From Phycisphaerae bacterium (GTDB taxonomy: Bacteria; Planctomycetota; Phycisphaerae; UBA1845), in the NCBI GenBank assembly GCA_029260055.1, contig JAJDDX010000030.1, positions 1 through 35,996 of the forward strand: a DNA stretch of 35,996 bases. Reading direction: 5' to 3'. Below the pieces are notes generated by a model. That model made no database searches, was not told where the DNA came from, and saw only the letters and a program-made list of their open reading frames with translations. Both the position numbers and the translations under genes were made by a program. The stretch's first letter is position 1. The number at the start of each line of letters is the position of its first letter. Positions 1-8,380 of the stretch are shown here, piece by piece.

Positions 1-1
1 G

Positions 2-1183
2 GCTCGATCTCATATGCAAATTCTTGATAATACTATTAACCGATATAAAAAATCAAAACCTCTAAAGGGAATTACCCTTGGATTTTGTCTTCACATTACT
101 AAAGAAACATCCGTTTTGCTAATGGGTGCAAAAGAGTTGGGCGCTACAGTTGCATGCTGTGGTGGAAATCCTCTCACTACTCAAGATAATATTGCTGCAT
201 TTTTGGCCTCTCAAGGAATCAATGTGTATTCCTGGCATGGACAGTCAGTCAAAGATTATGATTGGTGTATTGATCAAGTACTAAAACACAAACCAACAAT
301 TCTCACTGATGATGGTGCTGATATGAATATCAAAGCTCATTTTGATAAACGATTTAAAGACATGGAGATACTTGGGGCAACTGAAGAAACCACTGCAGGT
401 GTTACTAGAATTAGAGCTGTAGAGAACCAAGGGAAATTACGATATCCTGTTATCTTAGTTAATGAGGCATACACAAAACACATGTTTGATAATAGATATG
501 GAACTGGTCAAAGTACTATAGATGGATATCTTCGTGCAATGAATCTCCTCATGGCATCAAAACGTGTTGTAGTTGTAGGTTATGGGTGGGTAGGACGTGG
601 TGTTGCATCTAGATTTAATGGAATGGGCTCCAAAGTAATTGTAACTGAAGTTGATCCTATCAAAGCTCTTGAAGCTCACATGGATGGATTTGAAGTAATG
701 CCTATGAGTGAAGCTGCAAAGATTGGTGATATGTTTGTTACATGTACTGGAATGACTAGTGTAATTAGAAAAGAACACATTCTGAAAATGAAATCTGGTG
801 CAATTATGGGCAATGTTGGTCACTTTGATGTTGAAATTGATAGTAAATTTTTGTTAAAATCTTCAAAATCTGTAAGAGAAGTGCGCCCAAATCTTGATGA
901 ATGCACATTGAAGAATGGAAAAATAGTATATCTTATTGGACAAGGCCGTCTTGCAAATTTGGTTGCTGCAGAAGGACATCCTCCAGAAGTAATGGCCCAA
1001 TCATTTTCAAATCAAATACTTTCTGTTTTGTATATTCTTAAAAATCATAAAAAAATGGAAAATAAAATCATCGATGTACCTGAGGAAATTGATCAACAAA
1101 TTGCAGTTGATGCCCTAAAGGCAATGGATGTTAAAATTGACAAATTAACTTCTGAACAAGTAAAGTATACAAACAACTGGTAA
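2..1183 (+). CDS. ahcY: S-adenosylhomocysteine hydrolase (adenosylhomocysteinase), 5' end outside window
   Basis: The enzyme cleaves S-adenosylhomocysteine to adenosine and homocysteine, clearing the product inhibitor of methyltransferases in the cytoplasm. The reading frame is open from base 2 (A-R-S-H before the first ATG at 14). That segment matches the family's WAE-type helix before the PLKG segment, so the real start lies upstream and the ATG at 14 is internal. Counting from that ATG, I see the substrate-binding HITKET segment, DDGAD, EETTAG, the TKHMFDN stretch carrying the catalytic Lys and Asp, and the NAD-binding GYGWVGRG at residues 189-196. The C-terminal NAD-capping segment ends in KYTNNW, where the family usually ends in a K-x-x-x-Y type tail. 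The gene is followed after 37 bases by metG on the same strand, linking methyl-cycle and methionine use. Function is secure; only the N-terminus is missing. Confidence 0.95.
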   Translation, partial: ARSHMQILDNTINRYKKSKPLKGITLGFCLHITKETSVLLMGAKELGATVACCGGNPLTTQDNIAAFLASQGINVYSWHGQSVKDYDWCIDQVLKHKPTILTDDGADMNIKAHFDKRFKDMEILGATEETTAGVTRIRAVENQGKLRYPVILVNEAYTKHMFDNRYGTGQSTIDGYLRAMNLLMASKRVVVVGYGWVGRGVASRFNGMGSKVIVTEVDPIKALEAHMDGFEVMPMSEAAKIGDMFVTCTGMTSVIRKEHILKMKSGAIMGNVGHFDVEIDSKFLLKSSKSVREVRPNLDECTLKNGKIVYLIGQGRLANLVAAEGHPPEVMAQSFSNQILSVLYILKNHKKMENKIIDVPEEIDQQIAVDALKAMDVKIDKLTSEQVKYTNNW

Positions 1184-1220
1184 ACTTCATAACCTCACTT
1201 CCGTCACTAAATAATACCAA

Positions 1221-2876
1221 ATGAACAAAAAAGCTATAATCACAAGTGCATTACCATATGCAAATGGCGAAATTCATTTAGGGCATGTTGCATCTACCTA
1301 TCTTCCAGCTGATGTAACTACTAGATTTTTAAAAATGAATGGTGTTGAAGCTTACTATGTTTGTGCATCTGATGATTTTGGAACTCCGATCTTAATTCAA
1401 TCTGAAAAAGAAGGAAAAACCCCTGCTGAATATGTGGCACACTGGAATAAGAGAGACTATGATGATTTTTCAGCATTTAATATTGATTTTGACTATTTTT
1501 ACAAAACAAGTTCTAGTGAAAATATTTCCTTTGTTCAAGATGTTTTCAAAAAACTAAATGATTCTGGGCATATTTATGAAAAAGAGATAATCCAGTTCTA
1601 TTGCAATAATGATAAAAAATTCTTGCCTGACAGATATGTGAAAGGCATCTGTCCTTACTGTAAGGCCGATGATCAGTATTCTGATCTTTGTGAAAGTTGT
1701 GGTCGTGTACCTGAAGAAATTACCGATCCAAAGTGCTCTTTATGTGGAGCAACACCTACAAAAGAAAAAATTAAACATTATTTTTTTAAACTCAAAAACT
1801 TTAGCGATTCATTAGCCCAATGGTTAGATGAGGCACCACATTTACAAAAAGATGTAAAAAAATACGTTCAGAATTGGATCAAATCGGGACTAATTGATTG
1901 GGATATAACGCGAGATATCACTTGGGGTGTGCCAGTGCCACTTGATGGTGCAGAAGGTAAGGTCTTCTATGGTTGGTTTGATAACCATCTGGCATACATT
2001 TCAACTGCATTAAAGTTTCTTAACGATAAAGGAATTGACGGAAAAGATTTTTGGAATTCTGCTGACATTTACCATTTTATTGGAAAAGATATTGTATATC
2101 ACCACTACCTTTTCCTACCTGCAATGAGATTGGGGATTGATTCGGAATACAAACTTCCAGATTACATTCCAACTCGTGGACATCTGACATTGCAATCAAA
2201 GAAAATTTCAAAAAGCAGGAATTGGTATATTGGACTAAAACAATTTTTAGAATACTATCCCGCAGACTATCTTCGATTCTATCTTGTATCCATCAATCCG
2301 TATTCTCAAGATGATCTAAATTTTGATTGGGATGATTTCACAACTAGAATTAATTCTGAATTAATTGGAAATCTTGGAAATTTTATAAACAGGGCACTTG
2401 GTTTTACAAAAAAAGCATTTGATGGACAAGTTCCAAAACCTGATTCATTTGATGAAAAAGATTCTGAGGCTGAACAAAAAATTAAAAACCTTGCAGCCGA
2501 TTTGGGTATGCTCATGGAACAAAATCATCTTGATAGGGCATTGAAGAAAATTATGGAGTTTTCATCATTTTTTAATCAATATTTTCAACATAAAGAACCT
2601 TGGAAAAAAGGACCCGGAACTGCAAACTGTGTGTATCTTTCAGTGAATGCTGCACGGGCCTTATCAATAGCACTTTTTCCTTTCTTGCCTGAATCCTCAC
2701 AAAAAATTTGGGGCCAATTGGGATTGGATGGTGAAGTTAACCGTTCTTCATGGAGTGACATGTCATTGCTTGGAATCTCCCCAAACCATCTACTAGGTAA
2801 TGCATCTCCAATATTTGCTAAAGTTGAAGAATCTGATATTGAAAAACACAAAAGTCAATTGGGACCTTCTGAATAA
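1221..2876 (+). CDS. metG: Methionyl-tRNA synthetase
   Basis: Class I aminoacyl-tRNA synthetase that charges tRNA-Met with methionine. The 551-residue protein has the HIGH-type signature HLGH at residues 19-22 and the KMSKS-type loop as KISKS at 328-332. Between them is the connective-peptide zinc knuckle with two CxxC pairs (CPYC, CESC, CSLC), as in archaeal MetRS. The C-terminal half is the helical anticodon-binding domain. There is no fused tRNA-binding OB-fold at the C-terminus, so this is the short form. The ATG at 1221 lies 37 bases after ahcY and the stop is 2 bases before the next ATG, so it is probably transcribed with both neighbours. Confidence 0.96.
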   Translation: MNKKAIITSALPYANGEIHLGHVASTYLPADVTTRFLKMNGVEAYYVCASDDFGTPILIQSEKEGKTPAEYVAHWNKRDYDDFSAFNIDFDYFYKTSSSENISFVQDVFKKLNDSGHIYEKEIIQFYCNNDKKFLPDRYVKGICPYCKADDQYSDLCESCGRVPEEITDPKCSLCGATPTKEKIKHYFFKLKNFSDSLAQWLDEAPHLQKDVKKYVQNWIKSGLIDWDITRDITWGVPVPLDGAEGKVFYGWFDNHLAYISTALKFLNDKGIDGKDFWNSADIYHFIGKDIVYHHYLFLPAMRLGIDSEYKLPDYIPTRGHLTLQSKKISKSRNWYIGLKQFLEYYPADYLRFYLVSINPYSQDDLNFDWDDFTTRINSELIGNLGNFINRALGFTKKAFDGQVPKPDSFDEKDSEAEQKIKNLAADLGMLMEQNHLDRALKKIMEFSSFFNQYFQHKEPWKKGPGTANCVYLSVNAARALSIALFPFLPESSQKIWGQLGLDGEVNRSSWSDMSLLGISPNHLLGNASPIFAKVEESDIEKHKSQLGPSE

Positions 2877-2878
2877 CA

Positions 2879-3631
2879 ATGAAGCCTATTCCACGAATTT
2901 CTACAAGAGGTTACTATGATCTTTCAAGTGGGGTGACTCTGAAAGATAATTCATATCACACATATCCAAAAAATTATTTTAAAAAATTAAATAATTCACA
3001 AGAAGTCACTATCATGATTCATGGATTAAGAAATGATAATGCGGGGGCTATTGCTAAAGTTGTTTTAGCTAAAAAACAATTACGTAAATTGGGATATGCT
3101 CATCCTGTAATTGGTTATAGTTATGATTCAAACACAACTGGCGCACATTTAATAAAACATGCAAAACGTGCGCTTGCAGTCGGTCAAAAAATTGCAACAA
3201 AAAATGGAAAAAACCTTGGAAATTTTATTGAAGATTTCAAAACTACCAGTCCTAAAACAAAGATAAGATTAATTGGCCATTCTTTAGGATCGCAGGTAAT
3301 TTTGAGTACTTTGGAATATCTTGCAAAAAAGAAACAAAATATTGGAATTGTAGAGGCCGCATATTTTTTTGGTGCGTCAATAACTGAAGATGTTCCATCT
3401 TCAAAAAAATATGGAATCATCTTTCAAACTATAGTTAACTCCAAAATAGTAAACCACTATGCTCCAAAAGACGAAGTTCTTCTTTGGGCAAGCAAGGAGA
3501 AATATGTTGAAGGCCCCCTTGGTCTAAACGGTGCAATCGGAAAACCTGTAAAAAAATATCGTCAAAAATTAGTAAAGCCCAAAAATCATCGTTTTGCAAG
3601 TTATGCTCAAGTTTTGAATTCTTACCCTTAA
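2879..3631 (+). CDS. Alpha/beta-hydrolase fold protein (DUF726/lipase-like)
   Basis: A 250-residue protein with the features of a serine alpha/beta hydrolase. An early strand ends in MIHG (oxyanion-hole type HG) near residue 47, and the nucleophile elbow G-H-S-L-G is at residues 133-137 with Ser135 as the likely nucleophile. Candidate acid and His residues sit near the C-terminus (YAPKDEVL and the final NHRFAS). No signal peptide or membrane segment is apparent, so it is probably cytosolic. The layout resembles the DUF726/TMCO4-like or lipase-like hydrolases, but I cannot name a substrate. The ATG follows the metG stop by 2 bases, suggesting coupled translation. Confidence 0.75.
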   Translation: MKPIPRISTRGYYDLSSGVTLKDNSYHTYPKNYFKKLNNSQEVTIMIHGLRNDNAGAIAKVVLAKKQLRKLGYAHPVIGYSYDSNTTGAHLIKHAKRALAVGQKIATKNGKNLGNFIEDFKTTSPKTKIRLIGHSLGSQVILSTLEYLAKKKQNIGIVEAAYFFGASITEDVPSSKKYGIIFQTIVNSKIVNHYAPKDEVLLWASKEKYVEGPLGLNGAIGKPVKKYRQKLVKPKNHRFASYAQVLNSYP

Positions 3632-3664
3632 TTTCATGAATGTATTGGTCTAGTATGATCCCCT

Positions 3665-3689
3665 TGTTAATTTTTTTATAAAAAATCAA
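3665..3689 (+). terminator. T-rich probable transcription stop
   Basis: A run of seven T followed by TATA and six A lies about 35 bases after the hydrolase stop. Archaeal RNA polymerase commonly terminates at T tracts. No strong hairpin is needed or seen. Inferred from sequence only. Confidence 0.35.
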
Positions 3690-3715
3690 ATTCATACTTT
3701 ATTGTGACGACAAGT

Positions 3716-3976
3716 ATGGGCTCATCTGATAACAAATCTGTCTTGTACCATCTTCATATTTTAGATAAACAGCACGCTGTGCCTACATATCTTTCTAGAT
3801 ATCTTGTTAGAGCCTTTAATCATTTTTAGAGTAGAAATTTCAAAAATATCTGTAGATGGAACTGCATATGATGTTATTTCACTGAATGTTGTCCAGTGCA
3901 ATTAATTTCATATGCACGATGCGGATCAAAATTCTGTGATCGATGTATTAAAAATATGGGGATTGATCAAATTTAG
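3716..3976 (+). pseudogene. Decayed small Cys-rich gene (two apparent frameshifts)
   Basis: A 37-codon ORF begins with ATG at 3716 (protein starts MGSSDNKSVLYHLHILDKQH) and stops at 3829. A different frame then reads VEISKISVDGTAYD around 3831-3870. The first frame resumes near 3872 with CYFTECC, then ISYARCGSKFCDRC, and ends in NMGIDQI at the TAG at 3974. Read across two frame changes (about 3818-3828 and 3865-3872), the product would be about 85 residues with a C-terminal cluster of six Cys, including CGSKFCDRC. This looks like a zinc-binding microprotein broken by two indels. I do not recognise the family. It could also be chance ORFs; the Cys pattern is the main argument against that. Confidence 0.4.
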
Positions 3977-4017
3977 AATCTTCAAAACTTCATAAAGTCT
4001 ATTTTTAGCAAATCATT

Positions 4018-4938
4018 GTGGTACAATCAATAAATTTTGTTGTTTTGGGTAAGCAAGATATTGCATCCGATTTTGGAAAAAAAGGTACTGAATCTGATCT
4101 GACTCTTTATGATAGAAAGGAGTCTGATATTATCAAAACATGGGTGATCCCGAATGGATTTCCTGATAAAATTCAGCCCCTCTTTCAAGCAATTAATTTG
4201 GCTGAATATGTGATATTTCATGTTGATAAATTAGATAAATTTACTGGTGAGCAAATCATTGCACTTGATTCTTTGAAAAAAGAAAAAGGAATTTTATCTC
4301 ACACTTTTGATGTTGATGAATCAAAATTGGAGATGATGATTAAAGGAACAGTTGTAGAAAATTACATCCAAGTTGAACAAGATAAAATCAAAGAAGAGAT
4401 GGATAAACTAGAACCTATTACAAATGATTACCCTTCTGAATTATTAATTGATCATTGTTTTGATGTTAAAGGAGTTGGAACTGTAATTTTAGGCAAGGTA
4501 ACCAATGGAACTGTGAAACAATATGATAATTTAAAATTATATCCTGCAGGAATTGATGTTTTAATAAAGTCAATCCAAATGCACGATGATCCTGTGTCTG
4601 AATCAATTTGTCCTGCAAGAGTTGGATTGGCAGTCAAGGGTGTAAAACCTGATGAAGTTAGTCGTGGAGATGTTATTTCAGTAGAAGGTGCAGTTGATGT
4701 AAAAACTGAGATAGAACTTGATTTTCAAAAGAGCCCCTTTTACAAAAGCAACATTGCAGAAAATCAAGGATGTCTAGTAGGTATTGGTTTACAAATCAAA
4801 GCCGCCAAATTCTCATCTATATCTCCTCTAAAATTAACTTTTGAGAAACCCATTGTTTGCAAAAAGGGCCAAGTTGCAGTCATTTTAAAACCCGAATCTA
4901 CAACAATTCGAATTCTTGGTAGTGGTACTATCAAATAA
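4018..4938 (+). CDS. EF-Tu/SelB-like translation-factor family protein with degenerate G domain
   Basis: A 306-residue protein starting at a GTG. Residues about 145-215 resemble the beta-barrel domain 2 of EF-Tu/EF1A/SelB (hallmarks GVGTVILGKVTNGTV and the later VSRGDVIS), and the remainder resembles domain 3. The first roughly 110 residues occupy the place of the GTPase domain, but there is no GxxxxGK[ST] P-loop, no DxxG in the expected context and no NKxD. It is therefore probably unable to bind or hydrolyse GTP in the usual way. Archaeal genomes carry such EF1A/SelB-related proteins of unknown role. It is followed by a zinc ribbon microgene 38 bases downstream. The role in translation is inferred from fold family only. 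Confidence 0.7.
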   Translation: MVQSINFVVLGKQDIASDFGKKGTESDLTLYDRKESDIIKTWVIPNGFPDKIQPLFQAINLAEYVIFHVDKLDKFTGEQIIALDSLKKEKGILSHTFDVDESKLEMMIKGTVVENYIQVEQDKIKEEMDKLEPITNDYPSELLIDHCFDVKGVGTVILGKVTNGTVKQYDNLKLYPAGIDVLIKSIQMHDDPVSESICPARVGLAVKGVKPDEVSRGDVISVEGAVDVKTEIELDFQKSPFYKSNIAENQGCLVGIGLQIKAAKFSSISPLKLTFEKPIVCKKGQVAVILKPESTTIRILGSGTIK

Positions 4939-4976
4939 GCTGGTTTAATTAAATCAAAAATTATGATTGAATTATT

Positions 4977-5096
4977 ATGGAACCTCCACGTTCATGTCCC
5001 ATTTGTCCAAAATGTGGTTCAAAGAGATTCATTAGACTTGCAGGTGAAAAGGTTACTGTCAAATGTCGTTCATGTGACAAAATAATTGAAATTTAG
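4977..5096 (+). CDS. 39-residue zinc-ribbon protein
   Basis: A complete small ORF from ATG 4977 to TAG 5096. It has two clear metal-binding pairs: CPICPKC near residues 7-13 (C-x2-C-x2-C) and CRSC at 30-33, about 17 residues apart, as in a zinc ribbon. Codon use and direction match the neighbours. It lies between the EF-Tu-like gene and ilvC on the same strand. Binding of zinc and nucleic acid or protein is typical of such ribbons, but its target is unknown. Confidence 0.7.
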   Translation: MEPPRSCPICPKCGSKRFIRLAGEKVTVKCRSCDKIIEI

Positions 5097-5134
5097 ATTC
5101 TATAGTTAATATTTGCAATATTTTTTCTAGAATC

Positions 5135-6133
5135 ATGGCAAAAACATGGAAAGATGCCGATATCAGTCTTGATCCAATTAAAGATCAAACAATCGCTGTA
5201 ATTGGTTATGGAATTCAAGGTGATGCACAAGCAAATAACATGAAAGACTCTGGTCTTGATGTGATAATTGGTCTTAAAGAAGGCGGTAACAGCTGGAAAA
5301 AGGCAAAATCTGATGGTCACAAAGTAATGTCTGTTGCAGATGCAACAAGAAAAGCTGATGTTGTACACATATTGATTCCTGATATGATTCAAGGTCAAGT
5401 ATACAAAGATGAAATCGGACCAAATCTTTCAGAAGGAAAAGCATTGTCATTTTCTCATGCGGCTGCAATCTATTGGAAATGGATTGAAGCACCAAGCAAC
5501 GTTGATTTAATCATGGTTGCACCAAAGGGACCTGGTTCTAAAGTCCGAGAAACATATCTTGATAATTTTGGAACTCCTGCAATTGTTGCAGTTGAACAAG
5601 ATTTTACAGGAAAAGCTTGGGATAGAACATTGGGAATTGCAAAAGCAATTGGTAGTGCAAGAGCTGGACTAATCAAAACTGCTTTCAAAGAGGAAGTAGA
5701 AACTGATTGGTTTGGTGAACAAGCTGACCTTTGTGGTGGAGCAGCTTCTATGGTTACAAATGCATTTGAAACTCTTGTTGAAGCAGGATATCAACCTGAA
5801 ATTGCATACTTTGAAGTTTTACATGAACTTAAACTCATTGTAGATATGATTCAAAGATATGGGATTAATGGAATGTGGAGACGTGTAAGTGAAACTGCTA
5901 GATATGGTGGACTAACACGTGGACCAATGGTTATGGATTCTACAAACAAAGAGAACATGAAAAAAGTTCTTACCATGATTCAAGATGGTACATTTAACAG
6001 CGAGTGGATTTCTGAATATCAGAAAAACGGTAAAGATGCATTTGACAAACACATGAAAGTATATGACGAACACCAAATTGAAAAAGTTGGTAAAGAAATG
6101 CGTAAAATGATGTGGCCTGATTCCACAGAATAA
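5135..6133 (+). CDS. ilvC: Ketol-acid reductoisomerase
   Basis: NADPH-dependent enzyme converting 2-acetolactate or 2-aceto-2-hydroxybutyrate to the dihydroxy acid in valine, leucine and isoleucine synthesis. It has 332 residues, the normal class I (short) length. The Rossmann motif GYGIQG is at about residues 24-29. The Mg-binding region DWFGEQADLCGG (Asp and Glu) is intact, and the C-terminal knotted domain includes the conserved ETARYGG segment. ilvB/N and ilvD are not in this window. It is convergent with the B12-binding mutase subunit, whose stop is 9 bases away. Confidence 0.97.
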   Translation: MAKTWKDADISLDPIKDQTIAVIGYGIQGDAQANNMKDSGLDVIIGLKEGGNSWKKAKSDGHKVMSVADATRKADVVHILIPDMIQGQVYKDEIGPNLSEGKALSFSHAAAIYWKWIEAPSNVDLIMVAPKGPGSKVRETYLDNFGTPAIVAVEQDFTGKAWDRTLGIAKAIGSARAGLIKTAFKEEVETDWFGEQADLCGGAASMVTNAFETLVEAGYQPEIAYFEVLHELKLIVDMIQRYGINGMWRRVSETARYGGLTRGPMVMDSTNKENMKKVLTMIQDGTFNSEWISEYQKNGKDAFDKHMKVYDEHQIEKVGKEMRKMMWPDSTE

Positions 6134-6166
6134 TCTTTTTTCTTATATTTTTCTTAATTTAGATAC
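6134..6166 (+). terminator. T-rich terminator after ilvC
   Basis: Directly after the ilvC stop the plus strand has several runs of T (six, five and shorter), typical of archaeal intrinsic termination. It overlaps the 3' end of the convergent gene. Confidence 0.4.
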
Positions 6167-6565
6167 ACCCGTTGTAATGTGATCAATGATTGTTGACAAT
6201 GGTGTACCTGGGCCAAATACATGATCAACTCCTGCTTTTACAAGATCATCATGATCTATGTCTGGAATTACTCCGCCTCCAACTATTAGCACATCTTTGA
6301 TTCCTTTCTTTTTTAGTGTCTTGACTACTCTTGGGAAAAGTGTTCCATGTGCTCCATTTAGCAAACTCATTGCTATTGCATCCACATCTTCATCTTCTGC
6401 AATTTGTGCAATTCTGTCTGGTGTAGCAAAAAGACCTGAATAGATTATTTTCATTCCTGCATCTCTGAATGTTTTACATAATACTAGGGCGTTTCTATCG
6501 TGACCGTCTAGCCCTAACTTGGCTACCAAAATTTTGATACTTCGTGATGCTGCTTTTTGCTTCAT
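6143..6565 (-). CDS. mcmA2: Methylmalonyl-CoA mutase small (B12-binding) subunit
   Basis: A 140-residue cobalamin-binding domain protein that pairs with the separate large subunit at 13165 to form methylmalonyl-CoA mutase (methylmalonyl-CoA to succinyl-CoA). In thaumarchaea this is a step of the 3-hydroxypropionate/4-hydroxybutyrate cycle. The N-terminal KLGLDGHDRN carries the lower-ligand His22. The later segments AMSLLNGAH and VGGGVIP match the SxL and GG motifs that hold the nucleotide tail. The family motif is D-x-H-x-x-G; here the last position is Asn25, an unusual change at a normally invariant glycine. Start is an ATG with a plausible box A about 25 bases upstream. Confidence 0.93.
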   Translation of the reverse strand: MKQKAASRSIKILVAKLGLDGHDRNALVLCKTFRDAGMKIIYSGLFATPDRIAQIAEDEDVDAIAMSLLNGAHGTLFPRVVKTLKKKGIKDVLIVGGGVIPDIDHDDLVKAGVDHVFGPGTPLSTIIDHITTGVSKLRKI

Positions 6566-6582
6566 AATTATAGTTGAATTTG

Positions 6583-6596
6583 GGATATTTTAAAAT
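6583..6596 (-). promoter_or_regulatory. Probable box A for the B12-binding mutase subunit
   Basis: On the minus strand an A/T-only stretch reading CATTTTAAAATATC lies about 20-30 bases before the ATG, the usual TATA-box distance for a leaderless or near-leaderless archaeal transcript. Motif match only. Confidence 0.4.
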
Positions 6597-6625
6597 GTTT
6601 ATTTGATTTGCACCTTTTATCTCTT

Positions 6626-6635
6626 CAAATATATT
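6626..6635 (+). promoter_or_regulatory. Probable box A for the DnaJ-type zinc protein
   Basis: CAAATATATT lies about 30 bases upstream of the ATG at 6665, in the divergent spacer it shares with the B12-binding subunit gene. Motif match only. Confidence 0.4.
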
Positions 6636-6664
6636 GATTCACCCACAAATAGTGATGATGAGAT

Positions 6665-6928
6665 ATGACTGAGGATGTTTGTGATTTCTGTAAGGGTGTA
6701 GGTTCATCATCTACAAACATTTGTGTATATTGTAATGGTACTGGGGAATGGAATCAAGCCGCCCAAGCATATGTGAAAAATCACATCTGTCAATGCATTG
6801 TACTTGATAGAAAATTTTGCCCTGTTTGTAACAAAGCATGTCATCATGATACTTCACTAAACCCTAAACAAACTATAGATCCGGGATATGGCGGTATGTC
6901 TGCACCTGAAATCACTGTAGTTGTATAG
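6665..6928 (+). CDS. DnaJ-type zinc-finger small protein
   Basis: An 87-residue protein with two CxxCxGxG-type units: CDFCKGVG at residues 6-13 and CVYCNGTG at 20-27. These are followed by CQC and CPVCNKAC further on, then a Gly/Pro-rich tail. This repeated pattern is the zinc-binding core of DnaJ (Hsp40) cysteine-rich domains, but no J domain is present. A stand-alone Cys-rich chaperone-like or RNA/protein-binding zinc protein is likely. It stands between the divergent mutase subunit and TFB. Function unknown. Confidence 0.75.
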   Translation: MTEDVCDFCKGVGSSSTNICVYCNGTGEWNQAAQAYVKNHICQCIVLDRKFCPVCNKACHHDTSLNPKQTIDPGYGGMSAPEITVVV

Positions 6929-7066
6929 TTTGTAAAACTACGTATCTTTTTTGATGAAGATACTCACACTTCTTATAGATGAGAATTGCTTCTAAATCAT
7001 GTTTAATTATGCTGATGCATCTATTGTTTCAATTGTAACTTTTCAAAAAACTATGGTGAGTTTCTA

Positions 7067-7966
7067 ATGGATACTCCCTCTTGTGCACGTTGTGGAAAAA
7101 ATTCTATTTTATCTGATGAAGTTACAGGTGAACAGTTTTGTGGAAAATGTGGGTATGTAATTGATGGAAAGTCACAAGAATCTGGCCCTGAATGGAGATC
7201 ATTCCAAAAAGATGGTGGGGCAGATCCTGCAAGAACTGGCGCACCTTCATCTCTTATGATACATGACATGGGATTGTCTACTGTAATTAATCCTCTAAAC
7301 AAAGATGCATCTGGTAAACCTCTTTCGACATCTATGAAGAGTACAATTGAGAGACTAAGAACATGGGATAGTAGAAGTCAGGTTCATGCACCTGTTGATA
7401 GAAATTTGAGACAAGCCCTTAGTGATTTAAATAAATTAAAAGATAAAGTTTCAGTCCCTGCAAATGTTTTGGAGAAAGCTGCATACATTTACAGAAAAGC
7501 GTTAGAGAAAAAATTAGTTCGTGGAAGATCTATTTCTGCAATGATTGCTGCCTCACTATATGCCGCATGCAGAGATACTGAAACACCTAGAACTCTGAAA
7601 GACGTTGCAGATGCAGCAAATGTTAAACGAAAAGATATTGCACGATGTTATAGATTACTACACCATGAATTAGAATTAAAAATGCCTGTTGTTGATTCTA
7701 TTCAGTGTATTGCTAGAATATCTAGTAAACTTGAGATATCTGAAAAAACTAAACGATATGCAGTCAAAGTACTCAAAGAGGCACAAGAGCGTAAAGAATC
7801 TGCAGGAAAAGATCCTATGGGACTTGCAGCAACAGCACTTTATCTGTCATGTGTAAAGAATGGTGTATCAATCACTCAACGGGATCTTGCAGAAGCTGCA
7901 GGTGTAACTGAAGTGACAATTAGAAATCGTTACAAGGGATTAAAAGCTGATCAAGCACTAAACTAG
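7067..7966 (+). CDS. tfb: Transcription initiation factor TFB
   Basis: Archaeal TFIIB homologue that bridges TBP at box A and RNA polymerase and sets the start site. It has 299 residues, as usual. The N-terminal zinc ribbon has CARC at 6-9 and CGKC at 25-28. The B-reader/linker region includes SQESGPEWRSF and the PLSTSMKS stretch. Two cyclin-fold repeats occupy about 105-195 and 200-295, the second ending in a TEVTIRNRYKGL helix-turn-helix that recognises BRE. Thaumarchaeal genomes usually carry several TFB paralogues; which one this is cannot be told here. A long leader of about 140 bases separates it from the preceding gene. Confidence 0.96.
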   Translation: MDTPSCARCGKNSILSDEVTGEQFCGKCGYVIDGKSQESGPEWRSFQKDGGADPARTGAPSSLMIHDMGLSTVINPLNKDASGKPLSTSMKSTIERLRTWDSRSQVHAPVDRNLRQALSDLNKLKDKVSVPANVLEKAAYIYRKALEKKLVRGRSISAMIAASLYAACRDTETPRTLKDVADAANVKRKDIARCYRLLHHELELKMPVVDSIQCIARISSKLEISEKTKRYAVKVLKEAQERKESAGKDPMGLAATALYLSCVKNGVSITQRDLAEAAGVTEVTIRNRYKGLKADQALN

Positions 7967-8036
7967 AATTTTTTGTAGTGCAGTGCACACATGTGTCTTC
8001 TCAGTGATTATATCAAAATTATACCTTAACTAGATT

Positions 8037-8366
8037 ATGCAAGTAATTAATCAACTAAAAATTGAAGAACCAGAAAGAAAAGAATCTTTTCTTGAAATTC
8101 TTTCTGACAAATACTGTAGATCTATTCTAGAAGCAATAATGGATTCTCCAAAATCTGCAATCGAGGTATCTAGAGAAAAAATAATCCCTCTAAGCACTGT
8201 TTATAGGAGAATTCAACAATTACATGATTCAAAAATGATTAGAACTTCAGGAGTAATCACTGATGAAGGAAAGAGATTATTTTTGTACAAGAGTAAAATC
8301 AAGGCAGTTAATACCAGTTTTCATGATGGAAAAATTGATGTAGATGTAGTTTTTAATCAAAATTAA
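8037..8366 (+). CDS. Winged-helix transcriptional regulator
   Basis: A 109-residue protein whose central part (KYCRSILEAIMDSPKSAIEV, then STVYRRIQQLHDSKMI) is a winged helix-turn-helix of the archaeal ArsR-like type. Residues about 45-65 are the recognition helix and the wing follows. The C-terminal 35 residues form beta strands and carry no obvious metal or ligand site. Two A/T boxes (TTATATC and TTATACC) lie 17-40 bases before the ATG. It follows TFB and is convergent with the next gene. Its target is unknown; autoregulation is common for the type. Confidence 0.8.
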   Translation: MQVINQLKIEEPERKESFLEILSDKYCRSILEAIMDSPKSAIEVSREKIIPLSTVYRRIQQLHDSKMIRTSGVITDEGKRLFLYKSKIKAVNTSFHDGKIDVDVVFNQN

Positions 8367-8380
8367 TCTACTGTTTTTTT
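8367..8380 (+). terminator. T-tract terminator after the winged-helix gene
   Basis: Directly after the TAA the plus strand reads TCTACTG then seven T, in the 14-base gap to the convergent gene. Consistent with archaeal oligo-T termination. Confidence 0.4.

Noticed and set aside
3184-3695. Long minus-strand ORFs opposite the hydrolase
   Set aside because: Antisense to an intact coding gene with the GHSLG elbow; no motifs of their own.
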